Below the pieces are notes generated by a model that made no database searches, was not told the origin of the DNA, and worked only from the letters and a program-made list of their open reading frames with translations. A stretch of DNA of 64,000 nt from an uncultured Opitutia bacterium (GTDB lineage: Bacteria; Verrucomicrobiota; Verrucomicrobiia; Opitutales; Opitutaceae): NCBI GenBank assembly GCA_903881475.1, contig CAIRTK010000066.1, positions 62,001 through 126,000 on the forward strand, in the 5' to 3' direction. The position numbers and the translations under genes were made by a program. Each line of letters opens with the position of its first letter. The first letter of the stretch is position 1. Positions 8,038 to 16,672 of this stretch are shown piece by piece.

Positions 8038-8670
8038 TCAGCTGTGGCCTGCGCTGGAGGCGAGCAATTCCCGTTTCTTCGGGTCGCCGACCCGCTCCAA
8101 GGCCAGCTTGAATGCCGCCGCCTTTTGCGCCGCGGTCATGACGGAATTGAGCCGGTCGCGGTTGGCGCGGGCCAGGCTGTCGCCGTTTGAACTGGCCGCG
8201 ATGAACCAGGCGTGGGCCTCGACCAAATCCTTCGGCACCCCGTCACCGTTGCAGTACATCACGCCCAGGTTGCACTGGGCCTCGGCCGAGCCCTGCGCGG
8301 CGGCCTTGCGGTACCAGTTGGCGGCCTCGACGGCATCCTTGGGCATGCTTTCCCCCTCGGCGCACATCGTCCCGAGGTTAAACTGGGCCTCGGCGACGCC
8401 CTGCCGGGCGGCCTGCAGGTACCAATAGGCCGCCTTGCCACTGTCCTGGGCTACGCCGATCCCGCCAGCATACATCACACCGAGGTTGAATTGGGCGTCG
8501 GCCAAGCCCAGCTCGGCGGCGCGACGGTACCACTGGGCGGCTTCGGCCAGGTTGCGGGGCACACCCTGGCCCAGCGCGTACGCGGCTCCGAGGGCAAACT
8601 CGGCGGCGGTGTCGCCGGAGGCGGCGCGTGCCCGCAGGGCCGCCATGGGGTCGGGCTCAGCCGCCAACAA
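8038..8670 (-). CDS. Sel1-repeat protein (exported?)
   Basis: Four to five Sel1/TPR-like repeats of 36 residues, each with the pattern AQFNLGVMYAGGIGV..D..KAAYWYLQAA, followed by a non-repeat C-terminus. Such repeats mediate protein-protein contacts. The annotated start is a TTG (8670). The frame remains open upstream and encodes a hydrophobic, signal-like stretch (IVAGGFLWFITAGLLAAEP) preceded by GGAGGA, but has no ATG or GTG there, so the true start is uncertain and may be a rare codon. The protein is probably secreted or lipid-side periplasmic. Separate transcription unit. Confidence 0.82.
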   Translation of the reverse strand: MLAAEPDPMAALRARAASGDTAAEFALGAAYALGQGVPRNLAEAAQWYRRAAELGLADAQFNLGVMYAGGIGVAQDSGKAAYWYLQAARQGVAEAQFNLGTMCAEGESMPKDAVEAANWYRKAAAQGSAEAQCNLGVMYCNGDGVPKDLVEAHAWFIAASSNGDSLARANRDRLNSVMTAAQKAAAFKLALERVGDPKKRELLASSAGHS

Positions 8671-8940
8671 GCCGGCCGTAATGAACCAGAGGAATCCTCC
8701 TGCGACGATTTGGCGTAGGCCCCGCCATAGGCCGGCGCGGTGAAGGGACGAAGCAAAGGCGGGGTAGGCGTTCGCAGGAATGGAATCGGGCCATGCATGA
8801 AGGATGCCGCGCGCGCGAACGACCTCGCGAGGAATCGAACCGTCCGGCGCAACCCTTCCAATGGATCACTTTGGGAGTGTTTTTATTCTCCCTCTCAACC
8901 GGGTTCCGATGCGATCAAACGTCCGGCCGGCTGGTTTTGC

Positions 8941-10998
8941 CTACCGATGCGGCAATTTTTCGTACATGAGTACGGCCGAGTCCGGGCGGTTGGGGAGCGC
9001 GAGTTCCAGCCCGGTCTCCATGAGTTCGCGGCCAGTGGCCTTCCGAGCGCGGTCCGGCCGGTCGAGATCGGTCAGCAGGTACTGCGCGGCAGGATCGAGT
9101 CCGCGGAGCCTGACCCGCGCGGTTTCGTAGACACTGTCCGCACGGCGAAAGGCCTGCACGACGCCGCGGCCCGCCTCGGGCCGGTCGAATTGCCAGGCGA
9201 GCCACACATCGGAGCCCAGGCTGCACGGCGTGAGCGGGTAAAAATCGCCGAGATAGTTTTCCGCATAGTCCCGCCATTGGCGGACGGCGCGGCGCAGGTC
9301 GTCATAGGGCAGGGTCCGGTCGCGCACATCCCAGGAGGCGATGGCCAGGGCGCAGCTCAGGTTGCTCCGCAGCTCGTAGGGGGTGAGTTGGCGCGGCCCG
9401 GTGGCGGTGCCGGAAAACGGCAGCCACAGCGCGAGGCCGTAGCTCTGGCATTGGTTGGAGACGACATCGAAGCAGTAGTCCGAACGCCAGAAGGGCAGGG
9501 CGCGGCGCATCGACTCGAGGTCGATCCGGGAGCCACCACCCGCGCAGGAGTCGATGACGAGGCCCGGGTGCCGGCGCAGGAGTTCGTCGAAGTGCTCCAG
9601 ATAGCCCGTGAGGTGATGATTCTCGGTGATGCCCTGCCGGTCCTCGGCATCGTTGCTGCGCCAGAGCTCGACCGGCTCGAGCACGTTGAAGTCCTGGCGG
9701 TAGACGTCGATGCCCTCGGCGGTGATGATGCCGCTGATCAGGTCGGTGAGCCAGGTCCGGGTGGCCGGATTGCCGAGATAGAGGAGCTTGGAGAGACGCT
9801 TGGAAATCCGGTTGGGCAGGAGCCATTCGGGATGCTGCTGGAAGAGGGCGTTGCTGGGCATCACCCGCTCGGGTTCAAACCAGACGATCGCCTTGAGGCC
9901 GGCCGCATGCGCGTGGTCGGTGATGGCGCGGAGCCCATGCGGAAAGCGCGCGGGATCGGCCCGCCACACGATCGGCTCCTGCCAGCGGCCATTGTTCACA
10001 TACCAGCCGGCGTCCATCCACCAGTAATCGAGACCGAACCGCTCCTCGCGGTAGCGGTCGATGAAGAGCAGCTGGTTGGCCTCGTTGGCGCGGATCATCT
10101 CGCCGAACTGCGCCCCGCTGTTGGCGGCCAGGGTGGGGCGGACCTGCTGACCGCCGGGACGGGGCAGATTATGCGCGAGCACCCAGCGGCGCCAGGTATT
10201 CTGCGCCCCGATCCAATCGCCGCGCCAGAATTGCAGGACGATCAGCGGGGTGCGGATTTCCTCGCCGGGATGGAGGCGCAGGTGCGTGAGCTCCTGGCCG
10301 GCGGTGACCCGGATGCCCGCGGCCGCATCGCGGGCAAACTCGGCCGCCCAGGCCCCGGGCCAGCCCACCACCACGATGACGCCGGAGTGGGCGCTGCGCG
10401 CCAGGTTGAAGTAGGGCATGACATCCGCGCAGGCGCGGCCCTTGCTCGGGATGAAGCGGCGGGACGTCCCGGGCTCGAGCCGGCTTTCCTGCGGCATGAA
10501 GTCCGTGGGCACGTTGGGATAGAAGGTCCCGAATTCGTGGTGCAGCAGGAATTCATCCGCGCCGTCCCGGTCCCAGCGGGTATTGAGCGCCTGAATCCCA
10601 GCAAGGATCGGGGTGTCCGTGGCACCGCCATTCTTGAAATAAACCGTCCACTCGACCGTGGGAAAATCGCGGTACCGGACGGCGACGCAGCGGACCTCCA
10701 GGCCGGTCTGGGGATCCGCATACGTGACGGTCAGCTCCTGGCGCTGCGCGTCCAGGTCGCGCTCCGCATGGCGTTCGACCCACCCGGGCAGGAGCTCCGC
10801 GGAAGATTTTCCATCGTAGGTAAAGCTGAACGGCGGGGTCCGCGGCGCCTTGCCGGAGGCGGCCGGGAGAAATTGCGCCGCCCAAGCCTGCGCTTCCGCG
10901 AACTCCGCCGGCTGCGGAAGCGCGGCCAACGGGCCGGCATCCGCCAGTGCCGGGGAAACGCCGATGAGCAGGAACAGAAACCAGCGGGGGTGGGGCAT
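8941..10998 (-). CDS. Alpha-galactosidase-like glycoside hydrolase (GH36/clan GH-D)
   Basis: A 685-residue exported enzyme (signal MPHPRWFLFLLIGVSPALADA). An N-terminal beta-sandwich (VRCVAVRYRDFPTVEWTVYFKN) is followed by a TIM barrel with clan GH-D landmarks: LDYWWMDAGWY, LKAIVWFEPERVMP, IDVYRQDFN (Asp expected as nucleophile), VIDSCAGGGSRIDLESM, LPFWRSDYCFD (Asp expected as acid/base), and a C-terminal beta domain. These match GH36 alpha-galactosidases acting on galacto-oligosaccharides, although the nucleophile strand reads YRQDFN instead of the usual KWDMN, so a related substrate such as another alpha-galactoside is possible. It lies downstream of the exchanger/ABC pair on the same strand with a 59-base gap. 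Confidence 0.85.
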   Translation of the reverse strand: MPHPRWFLFLLIGVSPALADAGPLAALPQPAEFAEAQAWAAQFLPAASGKAPRTPPFSFTYDGKSSAELLPGWVERHAERDLDAQRQELTVTYADPQTGLEVRCVAVRYRDFPTVEWTVYFKNGGATDTPILAGIQALNTRWDRDGADEFLLHHEFGTFYPNVPTDFMPQESRLEPGTSRRFIPSKGRACADVMPYFNLARSAHSGVIVVVGWPGAWAAEFARDAAAGIRVTAGQELTHLRLHPGEEIRTPLIVLQFWRGDWIGAQNTWRRWVLAHNLPRPGGQQVRPTLAANSGAQFGEMIRANEANQLLFIDRYREERFGLDYWWMDAGWYVNNGRWQEPIVWRADPARFPHGLRAITDHAHAAGLKAIVWFEPERVMPSNALFQQHPEWLLPNRISKRLSKLLYLGNPATRTWLTDLISGIITAEGIDVYRQDFNVLEPVELWRSNDAEDRQGITENHHLTGYLEHFDELLRRHPGLVIDSCAGGGSRIDLESMRRALPFWRSDYCFDVVSNQCQSYGLALWLPFSGTATGPRQLTPYELRSNLSCALAIASWDVRDRTLPYDDLRRAVRQWRDYAENYLGDFYPLTPCSLGSDVWLAWQFDRPEAGRGVVQAFRRADSVYETARVRLRGLDPAAQYLLTDLDRPDRARKATGRELMETGLELALPNRPDSAVLMYEKLPHR

Positions 10999-11057
10999 GC
11001 GGCTGAAGCTGCAGATTCCGCCGGGTGCACGCAAGCCGCGGACCCGGCGCCGGGCGG

Positions 11058-12077
11058 TCACGCGCCCAGCAAACCGGTGCCGACAAACCACGCGTAGGCG
11101 GCGAGCAGCGGCCAGCCCATCCAGCGGGGCAACCCGCCGGCGAACAGCACGCACGCCAGGTGCACGGCCGCGGCGCCGACCAGGATGGCGAGGCCGGTCT
11201 CGAAGAATTTCGGCACGGGGATCGGCTGGATCATGGCGCTGAGTCCCAGGCAGAGCGGGATGCAGATGTGGCCGTCGCCGACCTGCGAGGCGTAGGCGAT
11301 GTCGGCGCGGCGCCTGGCGGCATAATAAAAGGCCAGCAGCGCGTTGGGCACGACCATGAGCCACCCGCTCAGCCAGCCGAGGTTCGAGGCGTTGATGAAA
11401 CCGCCCTTTTGCGCGGAGAGCCAGTCGACCAGCCAGTCGAGGCTCACGTAGATGCCGTAGGCGGCGACCAGGATGATGACCAGGTCGAGGTAGAACATCG
11501 GGCTGAAGGCGCGGCGCTGCCGGACGTTGTGCTTGAGCACGTCGAAGACCTGGAAGCATTGCCAGAAGAGGAACAGCGCGACGAGGACGAGCCCGTCGCG
11601 GCGGTCGAGCCAGCCGTCGGCGCCGAGGGCCCAGGTCGCGCCGGTGAAAAAGACCACGGCGGCGAGCGTGAGGAGCAGCGAGAGGCGGTTGATTTTCTGC
11701 TCGGTCTCGGCGGTGGACGCGCCCTTTTTCCGGGCCCCGCCCTTCTTGGCCTTGGACTCCGTGCGCAGGCTCAGGCCCCAGAACAGGGCGGGCAGGCCGA
11801 GCACCAATGTGAGGTTGGTGACATTGTTGACGAGGCAGTTGGTCAGGACGTCCTGCGCGGGGCCGTGACGGACCGCGATGATCCCGACGAAGATCAGGTT
11901 TCCCAGGCCGGAGCAGTACGGCATCACGATCGTGGCGAGGGCAGTGCCCTCGAGGCCGTGGTCGAGCATCGCCTCCAGCCGCCAGATCATCAGCAGGGAG
12001 GCGGCAAGGAAGAGCCCGATGTAGGTCCAGAGGCTGGTGAGCCCCAACTGGTCGATGGCCTCGGCGAGCGGATTCAC
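11058..12077 (-). CDS. CaCA-type cation exchanger-like membrane protein
   Basis: A 339-residue integral membrane protein with about ten hydrophobic segments in two halves. Each half carries a degenerate alpha-repeat of the sodium/calcium exchanger family: LEGTALATIVMPYCSGLGNLIF with NCLVNNVTNLTLVLGLPALF, and VVPNALLAFYYAARRRADIAYASQVGDGHICIPLCLGL. The canonical acidic residue (GTSxPE) is missing from both, so ion specificity or activity may differ. A Lys-rich cytosolic loop (KAKKGGARKKG) divides the halves. The ATG overlaps the stop of the upstream ABC ATPase by four bases, indicating translational coupling. Confidence 0.7.
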   Translation of the reverse strand: MNPLAEAIDQLGLTSLWTYIGLFLAASLLMIWRLEAMLDHGLEGTALATIVMPYCSGLGNLIFVGIIAVRHGPAQDVLTNCLVNNVTNLTLVLGLPALFWGLSLRTESKAKKGGARKKGASTAETEQKINRLSLLLTLAAVVFFTGATWALGADGWLDRRDGLVLVALFLFWQCFQVFDVLKHNVRQRRAFSPMFYLDLVIILVAAYGIYVSLDWLVDWLSAQKGGFINASNLGWLSGWLMVVPNALLAFYYAARRRADIAYASQVGDGHICIPLCLGLSAMIQPIPVPKFFETGLAILVGAAAVHLACVLFAGGLPRWMGWPLLAAYAWFVGTGLLGA

Positions 12078-12859
12078 GGGCGGGCAAATGCAAGCTGGAA
12101 GCGGCGGCCGGCGCGGGTGAGCCGCAGCGGGGCGCCGAACGTGGCGGACAGATGCCGGGAGGTGAGCAGCCGGGCGCGCGGGCCGGAGGCGAGGACGCGG
12201 CCGCCGCGGAGGAGCAGCACATGCGAAAAGGCCGGGGTGATTTCCTCGACGTGATGGGTGACGAGGACGAGCGCGGGACCGCGGCGCCGGCGGGCGAGGC
12301 GCTCGACGAGGCGCAGGAAATCATTTCGTGCGACGGGATCGAGGCCGGCGCAGGGCTCGTCGAGGATCAGCAGCCGCGGTTTGGCCATGAGGGCGCGGGC
12401 GATCAGCACGCGCTGGCGTTCGCCCTGCGAGAGATAGACCCACTCGCGCGCGGCGATCCGGCCGGCGCCGACGAGCCGCAGCAGCCGGAGGGCGGCGCGG
12501 CGGTCGGCGCGGCTGACGCGCGCCCAAAGGTCGAGCTGGGCGAATTTTCCGCTGATGACGGTGTCGAGCGCGACCTCGGCGGGCGGGATCGCGACGGCGA
12601 AGGCGCTCATGACCACGCCGATCTTGAGCCGCAGCTCGCGCCAGTCGCTCGCGCCGGACTGCTGGCCGAGCACCGCGATCTCGCCGGCGGTGGGCGGCAG
12701 GTGGCCGTTGAGGACCTTCAGCAGGGAGGTCTTGCCGGAGCCATTGGCGCCGAGGATGACCCAGTGCTCGCCGGGGCGGACCCGCCAGGCGACGTCATCC
12801 AGGATCGTGGTGCGGCCGCGGGCGACGCGCACGCCGGTGACATCGAGGACGGATTTCAT
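12074..12859 (-). CDS. Stand-alone ABC transporter ATP-binding protein
   Basis: A 261-residue ABC ATPase: Walker A GANGSGKTS, Q-loop region KIGVVMSAF (Gln replaced), signature YLSQGERQR, Walker B LLILDEPCAGLDP, switch His in LVTHHVEEI. The LSQGE signature and overall layout resemble the ModF/PhrA-like and iron-type ATPases that often lack a cognate permease gene. No binding protein or classical permease is adjacent; the only membrane partner is the overlapping CaCA-like gene. Codes for a cytoplasmic nucleotide-binding subunit; substrate unknown. Confidence 0.87.
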   Translation of the reverse strand: MKSVLDVTGVRVARGRTTILDDVAWRVRPGEHWVILGANGSGKTSLLKVLNGHLPPTAGEIAVLGQQSGASDWRELRLKIGVVMSAFAVAIPPAEVALDTVISGKFAQLDLWARVSRADRRAALRLLRLVGAGRIAAREWVYLSQGERQRVLIARALMAKPRLLILDEPCAGLDPVARNDFLRLVERLARRRRGPALVLVTHHVEEITPAFSHVLLLRGGRVLASGPRARLLTSRHLSATFGAPLRLTRAGRRFQLAFARP

Positions 12860-12930
12860 GGGTGGCCCGCGGATTTCGCAGCTTTCAACGGGCCGGGCAA
12901 GGGCGGACTGGATCCTGCGCCAGGAAGATT

Positions 12931-12998
12931 CTTTATCTGGAACTCAGGAACACTGGAATCGGAGGGCTTGGTTCCCGAGTTCCTGAGTTCCAGATTCA
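12931..12998. repeat. Palindromic repeat, family F copy 1
   Basis: Arms TTTATCTGGAACTCAGGAAC and GTTCCTGAGTTCCAGAT-type inverse; nearly the same sequence recurs at 13731-13791. It lies between the divergent ABC ATPase and ArsC-like genes. Confidence 0.85.
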
Positions 12999-13046
12999 AA
13001 AATTGGTTTGTTTGGTCTCCCCGCGTCCGGCAATGAAGCGGGCCGC

Positions 13047-13412
13047 ATGAGCGCCCTGAAAATCTATACCTACGCCAACTGTGACACCTGCCGGAAGGCC
13101 GTGAAGTGGCTGCGCGCCCATGGGCTGGCCTTCGACGAGCGGCCCATCCGCGAGATGCCGCCGTCGCCGGCGGAATTGAAGACCATGCTGGCTGCGCACG
13201 GTGGTGAGCTGCGCCGGCTGTTCAACACCTCGGGCAAGGACTACCGGGAGCAGAACCTGGGCGAGAAACTGCCGGCGTTGGGCACGGCGGCGGCGCTCGC
13301 CCTGCTCGCGGCGAACGGCAACCTGGTGAAACGGCCGTTCCTGCTCGGGCCGGGCGTGGCGCTGACAGGCTTTGACGAACCGGCTTGGAGTGTGGCACTC
13401 TTGCAGGGATGA
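13047..13412 (+). CDS. ArsC/Spx/YffB-family thioredoxin-fold protein
   Basis: A 121-residue protein of the arsenate reductase/Spx family. It starts with the strand-Cys motif IYTYANCDTCRKAVKWL (CxxC), followed by DERPIREMPPSPAEL, LRRLFNTSGKDYRE (the Arg/Asn/Ser signature of the family) and a C-terminal VKRPFLLGPGVALTGF. These proteins reduce substrates or interact with glutathione or RNA polymerase depending on subfamily; the length and CxxC suggest the YffB-like reductase group. The start is the ATG giving MSALKIY; upstream codons derive from the family F repeat. The stop overlaps the next gene's ATG. Confidence 0.85.
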   Translation: MSALKIYTYANCDTCRKAVKWLRAHGLAFDERPIREMPPSPAELKTMLAAHGGELRRLFNTSGKDYREQNLGEKLPALGTAAALALLAANGNLVKRPFLLGPGVALTGFDEPAWSVALLQG

Positions 13413-13660
13413 AATCCACCGACCCGCTCCGCGACACCGTGCGCTGGCTTGCCGCGCATACGCGCTTTCCCGCGAGCCGGCTCGAAACCCGTTCGGAAGT
13501 CCTGCTGTGCGTGGCGGCGCTGGCCGCGGCGGATGAGGCGGAGGAACGGCAGCGCCACCTGATCCAGAGCCGCGACCCGGCCCAGACCTCGGCCCTGCGC
13601 GCCCATGGGCTGCGCCGCTCCCAGGTTCACTACAAGTGCGATAACAGCGCGAAGGTCTGA
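13409..13660 (+). CDS. Small hypothetical protein
   Basis: An 83-residue basic/acidic helical protein whose ATG overlaps the stop of the ArsC-like gene (ATGA), suggesting co-expression. The segment ETRSEVLLCVAALAAADEAEERQRHLIQ looks like an amphipathic helix; Cys residues occur at two positions (LLCVA and YKCDN). No family recognised. Confidence 0.6.
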   Translation: MKSTDPLRDTVRWLAAHTRFPASRLETRSEVLLCVAALAAADEAEERQRHLIQSRDPAQTSALRAHGLRRSQVHYKCDNSAKV

Positions 13661-13678
13661 CCGGCCGCCGCGGAACGG

Positions 13679-13857
13679 CGGAAATTCGAACGTGGAAATC
13701 CGAAATTCGAGGGGATCGCCGGGGGACTGATTTTATCTGGAACTCAGGAACGCTGGAACCAAACCCTCCGATTCCTGAGTTCCAGATAAAAGCTCTTCGT
13801 ATGGGATAGGTGATTTGAACCTTCCTTCGAATTTCGGATTTCCACCTTCGAATTTTC
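13679..13857. repeat. Nested repeats: family G enclosing family F copy 2
   Basis: Outer arms GGAAATCCGAAATTCGA (left, 13694) and TTCGAATTTCGGATTTCC (right, 13827) enclose a complete family F palindrome at 13731-13791 (TTTTATCTGGAACTCAGGAA to TTCCTGAGTTCCAGATAAA). Structure suggests one repeat landed inside another. Confidence 0.8.
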
Positions 13858-13914
13858 AGCCGGCGCTGTTTCTCTGTAACTTCCCGCCCGCGTCCGGGTT
13901 GTAAGGTACAACCT

Positions 13915-14856
13915 ATGAAACCCCACGTCCTGCTTCTTGCGGCCGGCTTGCTGGCCCTGGCTCCCCTCTCCGCGCACGCCAAGATCGAGCGCACCGTTGA
14001 AAAGACCTTTACGGTCCAGCCCGGCGGCCTGCTGAAGGTCGAAACCCAGGGTGGCGACATCCGCATCCAGACCTCGTCCGACGCGACCGTGAAGGTCGTG
14101 GCGCATGAGAAAATCAAGGCCGGCTCCGAGGCGGAGGCGGATGAAATCCTGCAGAAGCTATCGCTGACCATCGAGCAGCAGGGGGGTGGGGTCCTGGCGG
14201 CCGCGGCCTACGAGAAGCAGGGCTCGGGCTTCCACTTTGGCTCATGGCCGCCGGTGCAGGTGGACTTTACCGTGACCATACCGGTGAATTACAACGTCGA
14301 GCTCAAGACCTCCGGCGGCGACGTCACGGTGGGCGATCTGCAGGGCAAGGTGGCTGCGCGCACCTCGGGCGGCGACATCGCGCTCGGCAAGATCGCCGGC
14401 GAGATCCATGCCGCCACGTCGGGTGGCAATGTGCGCCTGGCGGAAGGCCTGGCCGAGGTGAAGCTCGGCACTTCCGGCGGCGATATCCGTGTGGGTCGCG
14501 CCGTGGGGCCGACGGACCTGGATACTTCCGGCGGCAACATCGAAATCAAGTCGGTGGAAAACACGCTGTACGCGTCCACTAGCGGCGGCGACGTCATCGC
14601 CGGCATTGCCGGGGCGCTCAAGGGCGACTGCAAGCTCAGCACGTCCGGCGGCCGGGTGCGCGTGGCGGTGGACAAGGGGGCCAGCTTTGATCTCGACGCG
14701 TCTACCAGTGGCGGCGAAGTGGATGCAGCCGGGCTGACCATCACGATTGAACGGGGCGGGTCGGGCAAGAGCCGGCTCGCCGGCAAGGTCAATGGCGGCG
14801 GCCCGTTGCTGAAGCTCCGCTCCAGTGGCGGCGATGTCAGCGTCGAGCCGCGCTGA
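13915..14856 (+). CDS. DUF4097 beta-strand repeat protein, exported
   Basis: A 313-residue protein with a clear signal peptide (MKPHVLLLAAGLLALAPLSAHA), then a DUF4097-type beta-helix/adhesin-like fold: many short strands punctuated by TSGG motifs (TSGGDVTVGDL, TSGGDIALGKI, TSGGNVRLAEG, TSGGDIRVG, TSGGNIEIK). It should lie in the periplasm or outer surface. Function is unknown for the family. It is a single gene convergent with the membrane glycosyltransferase downstream. Confidence 0.88.
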   Translation: MKPHVLLLAAGLLALAPLSAHAKIERTVEKTFTVQPGGLLKVETQGGDIRIQTSSDATVKVVAHEKIKAGSEAEADEILQKLSLTIEQQGGGVLAAAAYEKQGSGFHFGSWPPVQVDFTVTIPVNYNVELKTSGGDVTVGDLQGKVAARTSGGDIALGKIAGEIHAATSGGNVRLAEGLAEVKLGTSGGDIRVGRAVGPTDLDTSGGNIEIKSVENTLYASTSGGDVIAGIAGALKGDCKLSTSGGRVRVAVDKGASFDLDASTSGGEVDAAGLTITIERGGSGKSRLAGKVNGGGPLLKLRSSGGDVSVEPR

Positions 14857-14892
14857 GCGACCCGGCTCCTGCGGGCTCGAGATACTCGAGCC

Positions 14893-16494
14893 TCAGTGGG
14901 CGTTTCCAGCCGACGGCTTTCGCCGATAGAGCCGGTACTGGGCCTCGAACTCGTTCCATGGGCGACCCGGCAGTACGGAGATCGCGTCGAGCTGGGGCGA
15001 GGCGTCCCAGCTTTTCACGAGCACATAGTCGTTCAGCACCGGATGCTGGCTGAATTCGGGTCGCGCGGCTTCCACGGGCCGCAGCACGATCCAGGTCGGC
15101 CGCAATTTCGCGATCAGCGCCACATAGCTCTTGGCGCCGCCCCGGACGGCGGCCACGACTTCCGGCGAACTCAGCCCGGGAAAATCATAGGTCTTCAGCC
15201 GGGAGTAATAGCCGATGTAGCCGAGCGGCTCGAGAAAGACGGTGTCGTCGGGCGCGGCGTGCAGCCGAAGCCATTCGCCGACGGGGCGCCGCGCGCCATC
15301 TTCCACCACGGACTGCTGCACCCGCATCTGCCAGGCGGAGGCGACCCACTGGGCGGCGGCCAACATCACGATAAAGCCGCACGCGAGGCGCATCCCGGAC
15401 CTGAGCCAGGCCCGCGAAGCGACCACGGAGGTCGCGTAAAGGTGGTCCACGGCCATCGCGATCGCGAGGGCGGCCAGCACGGTCCACGGCGGGTTATACC
15501 ACGGGAACAGGATGATCGCGCATAGGTAGAACATGCCCAGGAACACGGCGAGAGACAGCCTTCGTCCCGCGGCCGGCCAGCCTGGCACCCACCACGCGAA
15601 GGCGGCGATCACGGTGAGGACATGGGCAAACTGGGTCAGCGCCGGCGGCCAGCCGCCGAAAATCCAATAGGTGGGCAAAAACAGGTCGAGGAGCGCGGAT
15701 TGCCCGGTCAGGACCTGCCAGGGCAGGTACAGCAAGTCCCGGAGGTGGACCGGCGGGGTATAGGCGGATTTCGCGATGATGGTGTGGGGCACCGGCGTGC
15801 CGTAGTACCACCACGCCCAGAGGAACCACGGCAGGTAGAGCAAGGCGCCGAGGAGGATCCCGCGCCCAAGCTGCGACCAGGCCGGACGCACGGCGGCCTC
15901 ACTGCCCCGGCGCGGGCGGAACCACACGTGCGGGACCAGCAGCACACCGGCGAGGATGAAAGCGTCGGGACGCGTCCACATCAGTCCGCCCAGCGCCAGC
16001 GCCAGCCGGCCGGCGCGCGGACCGGCCGGCGCCTCAAGTTCACTCCAGAGCAGCAGCACAAAGAAGACGAGCACGGCGGTTTCCATGCCGTTGATGGCGA
16101 AGTCCGTGAGCTTGGCGTCGGCCAGCACCAGGCCGAAGAACACGAGGCGGCCGATCGCACCCAGCCGGAGGGTGTCGAAGCGGCGCCACGCCAGCAGGGC
16201 CGCAGCCGCGAGCAGGGCGGCGTTGAGCAGGCGGAACAGCCACAACGCCGCGGCCTCATGGTCCGCGCCGGCCATCCAGGTGCAGAGCGCGGGAAGCAGC
16301 ACGCCCAGCGGGGACGTGAAGGTGTGCACGCGTTCGCCGGGATTGAACACGAGTCCGTGGCCCTCGACCAGGTTCCGGCTGCTGCGCAGGGTGATGAAGT
16401 AGTCTTCCCACGCATGCCCGGTGAATCCCGCAAACGCGAGCGGCAGGACGAACGCCAGGACGACGACAAGCCACTTGGAGCGGGCGGAGGACAT
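14893..16494 (-). CDS. GT-C-fold membrane glycosyltransferase-like protein
   Basis: A 533-residue polytopic protein with about ten membrane segments and a soluble C-terminus. The first loop reads HAWEDYFITLRSSRNLVEGHGLVFNPGERVHTFTSPLG, the acidic-residue loop typical of AftB-like and other polyprenyl-phosphate-sugar-dependent GT-C enzymes. A later loop (WTRPDAFILAG) and a C-terminal periplasmic domain (FLEPLGYIGYYSRLKTYDFPGLSSPEVV) also match that group. It would transfer a sugar from a lipid carrier on the periplasmic side. Acceptor unknown. Confidence 0.8.
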   Translation of the reverse strand: MSSARSKWLVVVLAFVLPLAFAGFTGHAWEDYFITLRSSRNLVEGHGLVFNPGERVHTFTSPLGVLLPALCTWMAGADHEAAALWLFRLLNAALLAAAALLAWRRFDTLRLGAIGRLVFFGLVLADAKLTDFAINGMETAVLVFFVLLLWSELEAPAGPRAGRLALALGGLMWTRPDAFILAGVLLVPHVWFRPRRGSEAAVRPAWSQLGRGILLGALLYLPWFLWAWWYYGTPVPHTIIAKSAYTPPVHLRDLLYLPWQVLTGQSALLDLFLPTYWIFGGWPPALTQFAHVLTVIAAFAWWVPGWPAAGRRLSLAVFLGMFYLCAIILFPWYNPPWTVLAALAIAMAVDHLYATSVVASRAWLRSGMRLACGFIVMLAAAQWVASAWQMRVQQSVVEDGARRPVGEWLRLHAAPDDTVFLEPLGYIGYYSRLKTYDFPGLSSPEVVAAVRGGAKSYVALIAKLRPTWIVLRPVEAARPEFSQHPVLNDYVLVKSWDASPQLDAISVLPGRPWNEFEAQYRLYRRKPSAGNAH

Positions 16495-16575
16495 CAGGCG
16501 GTGATGGTGAGCGGCGCGGCAGGGCGCACAAATAGTTTCTGGACGGGGCGCACATGGGCGGCGGCCCCTTTTCGT

Positions 16576-16607
16576 CCGTCATCCCTCGGCTTTGCTCAGG
16601 ATGACGG
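16576..16607. repeat. CCGTCATCC...GGATGACGG hairpin repeat
   Basis: Inverted repeat CCGTCATCCCTCGGCTTTGC / TCAGGATGACGG. The consensus GTCATCCTGAGC...GGATGAC is a dispersed intergenic repeat I know from many unrelated bacterial genomes. Confidence 0.6.
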
Positions 16608-16672
16608 CAGGAATGCGATCCCGCCGTGACATCGCACTGGCCAAGGCGGGCCGCCGCATATGCAATGGCGGC

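Noticed and set aside
8815-8870. Possible tRNA T-arm (GGAATCGAACCG) upstream of the Sel1 gene
   Set aside because: The T stem does not pair and no acceptor or anticodon stem can be drawn around it.
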